Shown one piece after another: positions 54,634-63,894 of a stretch of 64,000 nucleotides of DNA (positions within the stretch are counted from its first letter, which is position 1; each line of letters starts with the position of its first letter). The notes under the pieces are model-generated. The model was not told where the DNA came from, searched no databases, and saw only the letters and a list, made by a program, of their open reading frames with translations. A program made the translations under genes and the position numbers. This DNA is from Bog-473 sp963743785 (GTDB taxonomy: Bacteria > Actinomycetota > Acidimicrobiia > Acidimicrobiales > RAAP-2), in assembly GCA_963743785.1 (NCBI GenBank), contig CAVURD010000016.1, positions 1-64,000 on the forward strand. Reading direction: 5' to 3'.

Positions 54634-57387
54634 GTGACAACAACGGGCGAGATGGGTGGCCCCTTGGCCGCAAATGACGAGCTCTGGTATTCGTTCGACG
54701 CCAGCGACGTTGCCGGCCGTTTGGCCGTCGATGTCGAGACGGGACTCACCAGCCAGGAAGCAGCGGCCCGACTCGAACGAAATGGTCCGAATTCGTTGCC
54801 GGTCGAGACGCCACCCTCGCCTCTCCACCGCCTGCTCGGCGAGTACACGAGCTTCATGCAGCTGATCCTGGTCGGCGCGTCGATCGTGTCGCTGGTGATC
54901 AAGCAATGGAGTACGGCCATCGTGCTGATCGTGATCTCGCTCTTCAATGCACTGGTTGGATTGCGTCAAGCAGGGAAGGCCGAGAGCGCCATGAACGCGC
55001 TGCAGTCGATGATGGAGTCGACAGCGCGGGTCCGTCGCGACGGGACAGAAGCGGTGATTCCAGCGGAAGACGTCGTCGTCGGTGACATCCTCCTCGTCTC
55101 GGCGGGTGACGAAGTTCCCGCTGATGGCCGGATCTGCAGTGCGAGCTCGCTGCAGATCGACGAGTCGGCATTGACTGGGGAAAGCGTCCCTTCTGCGAAG
55201 GAGGCATCGACTCTATCCGGCGACCTAGGGCCGGGCGAACAATCGAACATGGCGTTCATGCACACTCCCGTCACCCACGGAAGCGGGATCGTGATCGTGA
55301 CCGGGGCGGGCAGCGATTCGCAGGTGGGCAAGATCGCTCACATGTTGTCGGCCACCGCCCAGGAGGAGACGCCGCTCACAAAGCAGATGAATTCCCTGAC
55401 CCTGTGGATCGTGAGCGCGGCAGGCTTCACGATGCTGGTGATGTTCGCCCTGGGGCTCAGCCGGGGGCAGTCCTGGACCACACTCTTCGACACCGCCGTG
55501 GCCCTGGCGATCGCCGCCATTCCACTCGCGCTGCCGATGGTTGTTCAAGTCGTGCTCTCACTGGGCAGCCTGGAATTGGCCAAGCGGAAGGCAATCGTCA
55601 AGGACCTCCCCTCGGTCGAGACGCTGGGATTCACCTCGGCGATCAACTCGGACAAGACCGGCACGCTCACCATGAACCAGATGACGGCGGTCGAGGTCGT
55701 CGACCCGACCGACAGGTACGAGATCAGCGGGACTGGATACAGCCTCGAAGGAAGGGTGAGCCATCCCGCCGGAAAGACGGACACGATTGACGATGCGATC
55801 CTCCCCTACGTGATCGCCAACGACGCGAACCTGGTTGACGGTCGGGTGGTCGGCGATCCGACGGAGGGGGCACTGCTCGTACTGGCCCACAAGGCAGGCA
55901 TGTCAATCGACGCCACACGTGAGGAGTTTCCTCGACTCGCCACGCTTCCGTTCGATCCGAATTACAAGTTGATGGCCACATTCAATCGGACCAAGGACGC
56001 ATCCGGCAACGAGATCGTGCGTTGTTTCGTCAAGGGTGCGGCGCCGGCTGTCACGGCGCTGGCGGCAACCGCACTCGCCAACGGAGAAAGCATCGCCTGG
56101 GACGAAACGCTCAAGGCTGCAGCCGATCGCCACACGACGCGCATGGGTGAGGCGGGTCTCCGGGTGATGGCGGGTGCGTTTCGGGATCTGGACGCTGCTG
56201 CGTTCGACCCGGACCGGGACCTGCTCTCATATGTCCAGGACCTGCAGATGACCAGCCTGGTCGGGATGGTCGACCCACCCCGGGCAGAGTCGAAGGCCGC
56301 CGTGGCCAACGCCAAGGCAGCGCACATCCGGGTTCGGATGGTGACGGGTGACGACGTGGTCACGGGGGCCGCGATCGCCCGGCAGCTCGACATCCCGGGC
56401 GACGCGATCCTCGGGGCCGAGTTCGCCGCCCTTTCCGACCTGCAGCGACTCGACAAGATCGACCAGATCGGCGTCGTCGGGCGAGTGGCTCCCGAGCACA
56501 AGGTGCTACTCGCCGAGACTCTCAAGAAGAAGGGCCACGTCGTCGCCATGACCGGTGACGGCGTGAATGATGCGCCCGCTATCAAGGCGGCGGACATCGG
56601 TGTTGCCATGGGAAGCGGTACGGAGGTGGCGAAGAATGCCGGCCGCATGGTGCTCTCCGACGACAACTTCTCCACCATCGTCTACGCCGTCCAACAAGGA
56701 CGAAAGCTGTACGACAATCTGAACAAGTACATCCGGTTCGTGCTGCTCGAGCTCGTCGCGTTCGTCCTTACATTCTTGGGCGCGACGTTGCTCAACATCG
56801 CGGGTGGCGAACCGTTCACGCCGCCCCAGATCCTGTGGATCAATTTCCTCGTCAACGCCCCCTTCGGTGTCGCCCTTGGATTCGACGAGGAGAGCCCAGG
56901 CCTGATGCAGCGGCGGCCGCGAGCCCGGGGAGAATCGATTCTCACCCCCGGGGTCATGATCACCTGTGGACTGGTCGGACTGTTCGTCGCCAGCGCGAAT
57001 CTCGGGATGATCGTGGTGGGCACCAACCTCTTGGACAGCACGGTCAAGGGCCAATCGATCGGCCTGGTCGCGTTCTCGTTGATGCTGGTGGTCGCCGCCT
57101 TTGAGGCCCGCAGCGAGACGGACTCGGTCTTCTCAATGGATACCTTCAACAGTCCGAGGATGAACCTCATCGCGGTCGCCGAGGTGGCTGGCGCATTTCT
57201 CGTCACCCAAGCGGATTTCCTGCAGCGTGTGCTGGGGACCACCCAATTGACGGCGGGCCAATGGGGACTGGGCCTTCTCATGGCCCTCGCGGTGCTGGTC
57301 AGCTGGGAGGCGGGCAAGTGGATCGCACGTCGACGAGGGGGGACTCGGGCCGACCGCCCGGAGTCGAGATCAACCAAAGGGGGATGA
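54634..57387 (+). CDS. P-type ATPase (P2/P3-like cation or proton pump)
   Basis: 917 residues from GTG 54634, preceded by GGGAGGGAG; ATG 54604 is an alternative. N-terminal cation-ATPase domain, actuator loop ESALTGESVPS, phosphorylation site SDKTGTLTMNQM, nucleotide site FVKGAAPA, hinge MTGDGVNDAPAIKAADIGVA. The fourth helix reads AIPLALPMVV instead of the PEGLP of calcium pumps, closer to the PxAxP of P3A proton pumps. The last four bases overlap the PPK2 start (ATGA). Confidence 0.93.
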   Translation: MTTTGEMGGPLAANDELWYSFDASDVAGRLAVDVETGLTSQEAAARLERNGPNSLPVETPPSPLHRLLGEYTSFMQLILVGASIVSLVIKQWSTAIVLIVISLFNALVGLRQAGKAESAMNALQSMMESTARVRRDGTEAVIPAEDVVVGDILLVSAGDEVPADGRICSASSLQIDESALTGESVPSAKEASTLSGDLGPGEQSNMAFMHTPVTHGSGIVIVTGAGSDSQVGKIAHMLSATAQEETPLTKQMNSLTLWIVSAAGFTMLVMFALGLSRGQSWTTLFDTAVALAIAAIPLALPMVVQVVLSLGSLELAKRKAIVKDLPSVETLGFTSAINSDKTGTLTMNQMTAVEVVDPTDRYEISGTGYSLEGRVSHPAGKTDTIDDAILPYVIANDANLVDGRVVGDPTEGALLVLAHKAGMSIDATREEFPRLATLPFDPNYKLMATFNRTKDASGNEIVRCFVKGAAPAVTALAATALANGESIAWDETLKAAADRHTTRMGEAGLRVMAGAFRDLDAAAFDPDRDLLSYVQDLQMTSLVGMVDPPRAESKAAVANAKAAHIRVRMVTGDDVVTGAAIARQLDIPGDAILGAEFAALSDLQRLDKIDQIGVVGRVAPEHKVLLAETLKKKGHVVAMTGDGVNDAPAIKAADIGVAMGSGTEVAKNAGRMVLSDDNFSTIVYAVQQGRKLYDNLNKYIRFVLLELVAFVLTFLGATLLNIAGGEPFTPPQILWINFLVNAPFGVALGFDEESPGLMQRRPRARGESILTPGVMITCGLVGLFVASANLGMIVVGTNLLDSTVKGQSIGLVAFSLMLVVAAFEARSETDSVFSMDTFNSPRMNLIAVAEVAGAFLVTQADFLQRVLGTTQLTAGQWGLGLLMALAVLVSWEAGKWIARRRGGTRADRPESRSTKGG

Positions 57388-58269
57388 CCGGTATGGCCAA
57401 GAAGCACCACAGGACGGGGACGGACCCGACACCCGGGTACCAGCCGGAGGGACGCGCAGAGGGACACGCCGAGGGGCACGCAGATGGCGCGCCTGGGAAG
57501 ATGAAGAAGAAGGAGTACGAGGAACACATGAGGTCACTCCACGCCGAGCTGGTGGCGATGCAGGAGTGGGTCAAGAAGTCCGGGGCGAAGATCTGCATCG
57601 TGTTCGAGGGCCGGGACACCGCCGGCAAGGGAGGCACGATCAAGCGGATCACCGAGCGCGTCAGCCCCCGCGTGTTCCGCGTCGTGGCCCTCCCGACCCC
57701 CACCGAGCGCGAGCGCTCTCAGATGTACATTCAGCGGTACATACCCCATCTGCCCGGCGGCAGGGGAGGTCGTGATCTTCGACCGCAGCTGGTACAACCG
57801 GGCCGGTGTCGAACCGGTCATGGGCTTCTGCACGCCCGAGGAGTCGCGCCGCTTCCTCGATCAGGTCCCGACCGTCGAGAAGGCCATGGTCGAGTCGGGG
57901 ATCCTGCTGCTCAAGTATTGGCTCGAGGTCAGCGCCGACGAGCAGACCCGCCGGCTGGAGAGCCGCATCCACGATCCCCGCAAGATCTGGAAGCTGTCCG
58001 ACATGGACCTGAAGTCATACAGCCGGTGGGACGACTACTCCAGGGCCAGGGACGCCATGTTCGCCTCCACCGACACGGCCTGGGCGCCGTGGTTCATCGC
58101 ACACACCGACGACAAGAAGCGGGGACGGCTGAACATCATCAGCCACCTCCTCAGCCAGATCGACTACGAGTCGCTCGAGCCGCCCGCCGTCAGCTTGCCG
58201 AAGCGAACGGTCTCCTCCGACCACGTCGCTTCGCATCTGCCGCTGCGCTACATCCCGACCCCGTTCTGA
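57384..58269 (+). CDS. ppk2: Polyphosphate kinase 2 (PPK2), one frame break
   Basis: About 295 residues. Walker A-like VFEGRDTAGKGGTIKRITER, the PRVFRVVALP(T)PTERE lid-type segment, then after a break near 57765 (GGGGAGG run) IFDRSWYNRAGVEPVMGFC and WKLSDMDLKSYSRWDDYSRA, all hallmarks of PPK2. It uses polyphosphate to phosphorylate nucleotides (or the reverse). Translationally coupled to the P-type ATPase, an unusual pairing of ATP regeneration with an ATP-consuming pump. Confidence 0.92.
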
Positions 58270-58300
58270 TGGCGGGCAACCGGTTGAACGCGAGTCCGCT

Positions 58301-58987
58301 CTAGGGGGGAGGCTGGGGGAGAACGGGCGTAGAGGGTGGGCGGAGCAGAACCACCCGTTCGAGCAGAACGGTGAGTCCTCCTACGGCGCACCCGATGCCC
58401 ATGCCGGCGACGACGTCGAGCGGGTAGTGCACGCCGAGGTAGATCCGAGACCACCCGAGCACGAGGGCATAGGCGATCGCCACGACGGCACCCCAACGCG
58501 GGAGGAACGCCACTAGAGCGATAGTGACCGCCAGTGCCACCGTGGTATGGCTCGAGGGGAAGCTGGAACCATGAGCAGGCTGTTGACGTAAGACGGCGTC
58601 CGCGACGACCGTGTACGGCCTGGGACGGCTTGCGGCGTGCTTGGCCAGGTTTGCCAGGGCCCAGGCGATCGCCGCCGCTCCGGCACTGAACGCGATCGGC
58701 CACAGGCTCCGCGTCCGAACAAAGCTGTAGAGCGCGGCGATCGCCGCCGCCAAGGCAATGCCGGCCGGTAGGAACAGCTTGGTGATCGGTGTCAACCAGG
58801 CGGCAAGTCCTGGGCTGACAGCGTTGAGAGCCCGGAACGCCTGGGTGTCCCACGCCGGTGCGCCACCATGCACGAGTAGCGCAGCACTGGCGAAGAGGGC
58901 GAGGCCGATCCCGGCCACCAGCAGTGCGGTTCGCGCCGCCCACACATGGACGCGCTTAACCGGTCTCGCTAGCAAGAAATGTCTCAC
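58301..58987 (-). CDS. PAP2-family membrane phosphatase
   Basis: About 228 residues, five or six helices. The three catalytic blocks are KHAASRPRP, GSSFPSSHTTVAL and SRIYLGVHYPLDVVAG. Dephosphorylates a lipid or isoprenoid phosphate such as phosphatidate or undecaprenyl diphosphate. The frame is open upstream to 59074 but that would overlap the divergent SulP gene; GTG 58987 is preferred. Convergent with ppk2. Confidence 0.88.
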   Translation of the reverse strand: MRHFLLARPVKRVHVWAARTALLVAGIGLALFASAALLVHGGAPAWDTQAFRALNAVSPGLAAWLTPITKLFLPAGIALAAAIAALYSFVRTRSLWPIAFSAGAAAIAWALANLAKHAASRPRPYTVVADAVLRQQPAHGSSFPSSHTTVALAVTIALVAFLPRWGAVVAIAYALVLGWSRIYLGVHYPLDVVAGMGIGCAVGGLTVLLERVVLLRPPSTPVLPQPPP

Positions 58988-59049
58988 TGCCTTGCGTATC
59001 GTACGCTCCTGGTGCGGGACGCGAGAGGGCAGAGCAAGCCGGTGACGGC

Positions 59050-60777
59050 GTGAGCCTCGAATGGGTGACAACACACGTTCCCGGTCTGGACCTGATCCGA
59101 ACGTACGAGCGCCGTTGGCTGCCGAAGGACCTCGTCGCCGGCCTTGTGCTCACCGCCCTCCTCGTCCCGCAGGGGATGGCGTACGCCGAGCTGGCCGGGC
59201 TGCCGCCCATCACCGGCCTCTACACCAGCATCCTCTGCCTTGTCGGGTACGCCGCCTTGGGACCATCCCGGATCCTCGTGCTCGGCCCCGACTCCTCACT
59301 CGGACCGATGATCGCCGCCACGATCCTCCCCCTGGTCGGAGCCGGTGGCAGTCCCGAGCGAGCCATCGCACTGGCCTCGATGCTCGCCATCCTGGTCGGC
59401 GTGATCATGGTCCTGGCCGGGCTGGCCCGGCTGGGGTTCGTGGCCGATCTACTCTCGAAGCCGACCCAGATCGGGTACATGACCGGGCTGGCGCTCACCA
59501 TCGTCGTGGGCCAGCTACCAAAGCTCTTCGGGTTCTCGGTCAGCTCCGACAACCTGATCGGGGACATCCGGGGATTCGCTCACGGTGTCACGTCCGGCGA
59601 GACGGTCGTCGACGCCCTGCTCGTCGGTTTGTCCGGCCTGGTGGTGATCCTTGTGCTCCAGCGATGGCTGCCGAAGCTACCTGGCGTACTGGTCGCCGTG
59701 GTCCTGTCGATAGGTGCCGCCGTGGCCTTCGATCTCCAGAGTCGGGGCGTCTCGCTGGTGGGAACCCTGCCCAAGGGTTTCCCGCCGTTCACCATCCCGA
59801 GCGTTCCCATTTCGGACTTCCCTCTCCTCGTCGGGGGCGCTTTCGGCATCGCCCTCGTGGCTCTCACCGACACCATCTCGACCGCTTCTGCCTTTGCGGC
59901 ACGCAGTGGCGACGAGGTCCGGGCGAACCAGGAGATGATCGGGATCGGCGGCGCCAACATCGCCGCCGGGCTATTCCAGGGTTTCGCCGTGAGCACCAGC
60001 GGGTCCCGGAGCGCCGTCGCCGAGCAGTCGGGGGCGAAAACCCAGGTGGCCGGTCTAGTGGGTGCCGGTGCCATCATCGTGATGCTGCTCGCCGTCCCGG
60101 GCCTGCTTCGTAACCTCCCCCAGCCCACGCTGGCCGCGGTGGTGATCGCAGCCGCTCTTTCGCTGGCCGATGTGGCCGGGATGCGACGACTCTGGCTGGT
60201 CCGCCGGACCGAGTTCGCCCTCTCCATAGCAGCCTTCCTCGGCGTCGCCATCCTCGGCGTGCTGCCCGGCATCGCCCTGGCCGTCCTCCTGTCGATCCTC
60301 AACGTCTTCCGGCGGGCGTGGTGGCCGTACAGCACGACGCTCGGGCAGGTCGACCTGCTTCCCGGGTACCACGACACCCGGATGCACCACGGGGCGAGGA
60401 CGATCGACGGCCTGAGGATCCTTCGCTTCGACGCGCCACTGCTGTTCGCCAACGCTCGATCCTTTCGTGAGCAGGTCAGCGCTCTGGCTGCCGAGGATCC
60501 ACCGCCTCGCTGGATCGTGGTGGCGGCCGAGCCGATCACAGATATCGACACGACGGCAGCCGACATGCTTGAGGAGCTGGACGGGGACCTCAACCGCCGA
60601 GGTATTTCCTTGGTGTTCGCCGAGCTGAAGGACCCCGTCAGGGAGAAGATCCAACGGTACGAGCTCACGCGGACGATCGATCCCGCCCACTTCTATCCAA
60701 CCATCGAGTCGGCGGTTGAGGCCTTCGCCCGGTCGACGCATGATGCCGACAACCGGCGCCCATCACCCGAGAAGTGA
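59050..60777 (+). CDS. SulP/SLC26 anion transporter with STAS domain (second)
   Basis: 575 residues. DLVAGLVLTALLVPQGMAYAELAG, core GANIAAGLFQGFAVSTSGSR, and a C-terminal STAS domain (GLRILRFDAPLLFANARSF; DIDTTAADMLEELDGDL). Distinct from the SulP gene at 52.3-54.1 kb, sharing only the family pattern. Divergent from the PAP2 gene. Confidence 0.93.
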   Translation: MSLEWVTTHVPGLDLIRTYERRWLPKDLVAGLVLTALLVPQGMAYAELAGLPPITGLYTSILCLVGYAALGPSRILVLGPDSSLGPMIAATILPLVGAGGSPERAIALASMLAILVGVIMVLAGLARLGFVADLLSKPTQIGYMTGLALTIVVGQLPKLFGFSVSSDNLIGDIRGFAHGVTSGETVVDALLVGLSGLVVILVLQRWLPKLPGVLVAVVLSIGAAVAFDLQSRGVSLVGTLPKGFPPFTIPSVPISDFPLLVGGAFGIALVALTDTISTASAFAARSGDEVRANQEMIGIGGANIAAGLFQGFAVSTSGSRSAVAEQSGAKTQVAGLVGAGAIIVMLLAVPGLLRNLPQPTLAAVVIAAALSLADVAGMRRLWLVRRTEFALSIAAFLGVAILGVLPGIALAVLLSILNVFRRAWWPYSTTLGQVDLLPGYHDTRMHHGARTIDGLRILRFDAPLLFANARSFREQVSALAAEDPPPRWIVVAAEPITDIDTTAADMLEELDGDLNRRGISLVFAELKDPVREKIQRYELTRTIDPAHFYPTIESAVEAFARSTHDADNRRPSPEK

Positions 60778-60964
60778 GACTGAGAGATGGGTCTGGACCC
60801 CTCCGCACCGGCCCTCGACAGGCCACGGCTGGGTCCGGTGGGCCCGTCGACGGCTCCACCTGGTGACGTCTTCGCTCCGGGCCGCTGAGTACAGCCCGTC
60901 ATGGCCGGTGGCGACCGAGCCATGATGAGACCGCCGGACGATTTGCGAAGGGAAGGGTTCCGTC

Positions 60965-62416
60965 ATGAAGGACGCTCCATCTCCACTGGGCTCTGACGGG
61001 CCAGTGCGACCTGCCGGATCGGCCAGTCGGACCGGGCTCGGGGTATCCGGCCGCGCCCGGATCTTGGCGGTCGCTGCCCTCCTCGCCCTGTGCGCGCTGG
61101 TGGCCGCGGTCATCGTCTTCCTCCTCCGGAGCGCCGGCTACGTCTTCCTCGGACTGGCCGGTGCCGCCATCTCGATCGGCGGCGCGTGGTGGTTCCTGAC
61201 CGGCCGGAGAAACCGACGGGCGGTCGGGGCAGCCGGGTTGGTCGCCGGCGTCGGTGTAATGGCCGCCGCCCTCGTGTGGGCGGGCGTCGGCGGAGAACAA
61301 GTGCTCGTTCGGTTGATCGTGGTCGCGGGCATATTGGCCGTCGGTGTGTCGGCCGGGCGGGCCGCGATGCTTGCAACCATTCGCACAACGGCGGCGGTGC
61401 CGTTCCGCCGACGCCCGCCTCCGTCGCGCCCGGTGCTCATCTGCAACCCATGGTCCGGCGGCGGCAAGGTCGAGAAGTTCGGGCTGGTCGATCTGGCGAA
61501 GTCGCTGGGCGTCGAGACGGTGCTCCTGGACCAGGGCCTCGACCTCGAGCAGCTCGCCCGGGACGCCATCGAGCGGGGAGCCGATTGCCTTGGCATGGCG
61601 GGCGGCGACGGCTCCCAAGCGCTCGTGGCGTCGATCGCGATCGAATACGACATCCCGTTCGTGTGCGTCTCGGCCGGAACCCGGAACCACTTCGCTCTCG
61701 ACCTCGGCCTCGAGCGCGACGATCCGAGGAAGAGCATGGACTCCTTCCGGGACGGCCTGGAGCGGCGGGTCGACTTCGCCACCGTGAACGGCCGCCTCTT
61801 CGTCAACAACGTGTCGCTCGGGGTCTACGCCACCATCGTCCAACAGGAAGGGTACCGAGAGGCGAAACTCGAAACGTCGAGCACCCTGCTGCCGGACATG
61901 CTGGGGCAGTCGGACAAACCATTCGACCTGCAGTTCACGGCTCCGGACGGCTCGGAGGTCGACGGATCGCTCGTCATCCAGGTCTCGAACAATCAATACG
62001 TGCTCGGGCCCTCCCCCGATGTTTCACAACGCCTACGCCTCGACACCGGACAGCTCGGAGTGTTCGCGGTGGCCGCCGGCTCGGGAACCGAAGCGGCGGC
62101 CGTCGTCACCGCCATGCTGGCGGGCCGTCAGGGACGGAGTCGCCATGCTTTACGCTTCGCGACCAACCGTTTCGAGGTCCGCTCGCGATCGGGGCAGGCC
62201 TTCGTCGGCGTCGACGGCGAAGCCCTCGAGCTGGCCACACCGCTCGACTTCGCCATCCACCCCCTGGGCCTGCGCCTCCTCGTCCCCGAGGGCAACCTCG
62301 AGCAGGCGACGCGCCGCCGGGCCCGGGAGGTGCACCTGGGCGACCTGGTCGGTATAGCCAGCGGCCGGGCCGGCCAGCGCAAAAGCATGGAGGGCAGTAA
62401 CGCCGGGGACGAGTAG
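60965..62416 (+). CDS. Diacylglycerol/lipid kinase-domain protein with N-terminal membrane helices
   Basis: 483 residues. Four hydrophobic segments in the first 140 residues precede a DAGK catalytic domain: VLICNPWSGGGKVEKFG, LGMAGGDGSQALVA (GGDG) and CVSAGTRNHFALDLGL. Such enzymes phosphorylate diacylglycerol or related lipids; with the nearby PAP2 phosphatase it could form a lipid phosphate cycle. The membrane-helix N-terminus is an addition to the usual soluble YegS/DgkB form. Confidence 0.88.
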   Translation: MKDAPSPLGSDGPVRPAGSASRTGLGVSGRARILAVAALLALCALVAAVIVFLLRSAGYVFLGLAGAAISIGGAWWFLTGRRNRRAVGAAGLVAGVGVMAAALVWAGVGGEQVLVRLIVVAGILAVGVSAGRAAMLATIRTTAAVPFRRRPPPSRPVLICNPWSGGGKVEKFGLVDLAKSLGVETVLLDQGLDLEQLARDAIERGADCLGMAGGDGSQALVASIAIEYDIPFVCVSAGTRNHFALDLGLERDDPRKSMDSFRDGLERRVDFATVNGRLFVNNVSLGVYATIVQQEGYREAKLETSSTLLPDMLGQSDKPFDLQFTAPDGSEVDGSLVIQVSNNQYVLGPSPDVSQRLRLDTGQLGVFAVAAGSGTEAAAVVTAMLAGRQGRSRHALRFATNRFEVRSRSGQAFVGVDGEALELATPLDFAIHPLGLRLLVPEGNLEQATRRRAREVHLGDLVGIASGRAGQRKSMEGSNAGDE

Positions 62417-62457
62417 GAGATCGATGAGCCCGGGAGACAGAGGAGAAGGGATCAACC

Positions 62458-63894
62458 ATGGCCGCAATGAAGATCCGGCACCTGAGTGTGGACGAACGTC
62501 GGGCCAAGGGCAAGAACGCCCGTGAACGATCGCCGCTGACCAGCCACGGCGGCTGGGTACCGGCCGTTGACCGCTCCGACCCGGTGGGGTTGCTCGAGGC
62601 GCAGAACCTCACCCGAGAGCCGGATCTCGTGCCCGTACGTCACGGTCGGATGATGGCCTCACCGTTCACCTTCTACCGGGGCGCGGCCAAGATCATGGCC
62701 TCCGACCTGCGAGATTCCCCCACGGCCGGCCTCGACGTCCAGCTCTGCGGCGACGCGCACCTCTCGAACTTCGGCGGGTTCGCTTCACCCGAACGAACCC
62801 TGTTGTTTGACCTGAACGACTTCGATGAGACGCTGCCTGGGCCCTTTGAATACGACGTGAAGCGCATGGCCGCGAGCTTCACCATCGCGGCGCGCAACAA
62901 CAGGTTCAGCGCCGCGGATGCTTCCGCGACCACATTCGCCGCGGTGAAGGCGTACCGCGAAGCCGTCTTCGAGTTCGCCCAGATGGGCAATATGGACATC
63001 TGGTACGCCCGGTTGACCGAACGAGAATTCATGGACGCGATCGCTACCCTGACCAAAGGAGCAAAAACCAAGCAGGCCGCCGCCCAGGTCAAGAAGGGCG
63101 CGCAAAGGGCTCAGAAGACCGCGACCAAGGCCCACACACGCGACAGCCTCCAGGCCTTGTCGAAGCTTGCCGAGGTCGTCGATGGCCGGTACCGGATCGT
63201 GAGCCAGCCACCAGTGGTCATCCCGGCGCGCGAACTCGGGTCCATGTACGGGTACTCAGGCGACGAGATCCAAGAGATACTCCACAACCAGTTCCGTGCC
63301 TATCGGGCGACTCTGCAGGAGGATCGCCGCCACCTTTTGGAGCGCTTCGAGATCGTCGACATGGCCCGCAAGGTGGTGGGAGTGGGCAGTGTCGGCACCC
63401 GGGCGTTCATCGTGTTGCTCCAGGGCCGTGACGAGCAGGACCCGCTGTTCCTCCAGGTCAAGGAGGCGACGGCCTCGGTGCTCGAGGACCACCTGCCCAA
63501 GAGCAAGTTCAAAGAGCCCGGCGAACGCGTGGTCCAGGGGCAGCGCCTCATACAGGCGGCCAGCGACATCTACCTGGGTTGGACCAAAGGGGCCGAGGCG
63601 AATCGCCACCTCTACTGGCGCCAGCTGCGTGACATGAAGGGCTCGGCCGAGGTGGAGACGATGACCCCGTTCATGCTCGAGTTCTACGCCGGCATCTGCG
63701 GCTGGACGCTGGCCCGGGCCCACGCCCGCTCGGGGGACGCAGTGGCACTGGGGGCCTACCTCGGCAAGAGCGACAAGTTCGACCGTTCGATCACGGACTT
63801 TTCCCTGCGCTACGCCGACCAGAACGAGCGCGATTACCAGGCCTTCGTCGGCGCCGTGAAGTCCGGTCGCCTCGAGGCAGTCGAAGGCATCTGA
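62458..63894 (+). CDS. DUF2252 family protein
   Basis: 478 residues. Family segments include FYRGAAKIMASDL, LCGDAHLSNFGGF and LFDLNDFDETLPGPFEYDVKR, which resemble the catalytic HxDxxxxN and DFD motifs of kinase-fold phosphotransferases (as in aminoglycoside and choline kinases). The middle Lys-rich stretch (about residues 200-225) is an insertion. Substrate unknown. It follows the lipid kinase gene by 41 bases, likely in one operon. The last 106 bases of the window contain no gene. Confidence 0.92.
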   Translation: MAAMKIRHLSVDERRAKGKNARERSPLTSHGGWVPAVDRSDPVGLLEAQNLTREPDLVPVRHGRMMASPFTFYRGAAKIMASDLRDSPTAGLDVQLCGDAHLSNFGGFASPERTLLFDLNDFDETLPGPFEYDVKRMAASFTIAARNNRFSAADASATTFAAVKAYREAVFEFAQMGNMDIWYARLTEREFMDAIATLTKGAKTKQAAAQVKKGAQRAQKTATKAHTRDSLQALSKLAEVVDGRYRIVSQPPVVIPARELGSMYGYSGDEIQEILHNQFRAYRATLQEDRRHLLERFEIVDMARKVVGVGSVGTRAFIVLLQGRDEQDPLFLQVKEATASVLEDHLPKSKFKEPGERVVQGQRLIQAASDIYLGWTKGAEANRHLYWRQLRDMKGSAEVETMTPFMLEFYAGICGWTLARAHARSGDAVALGAYLGKSDKFDRSITDFSLRYADQNERDYQAFVGAVKSGRLEAVEGI

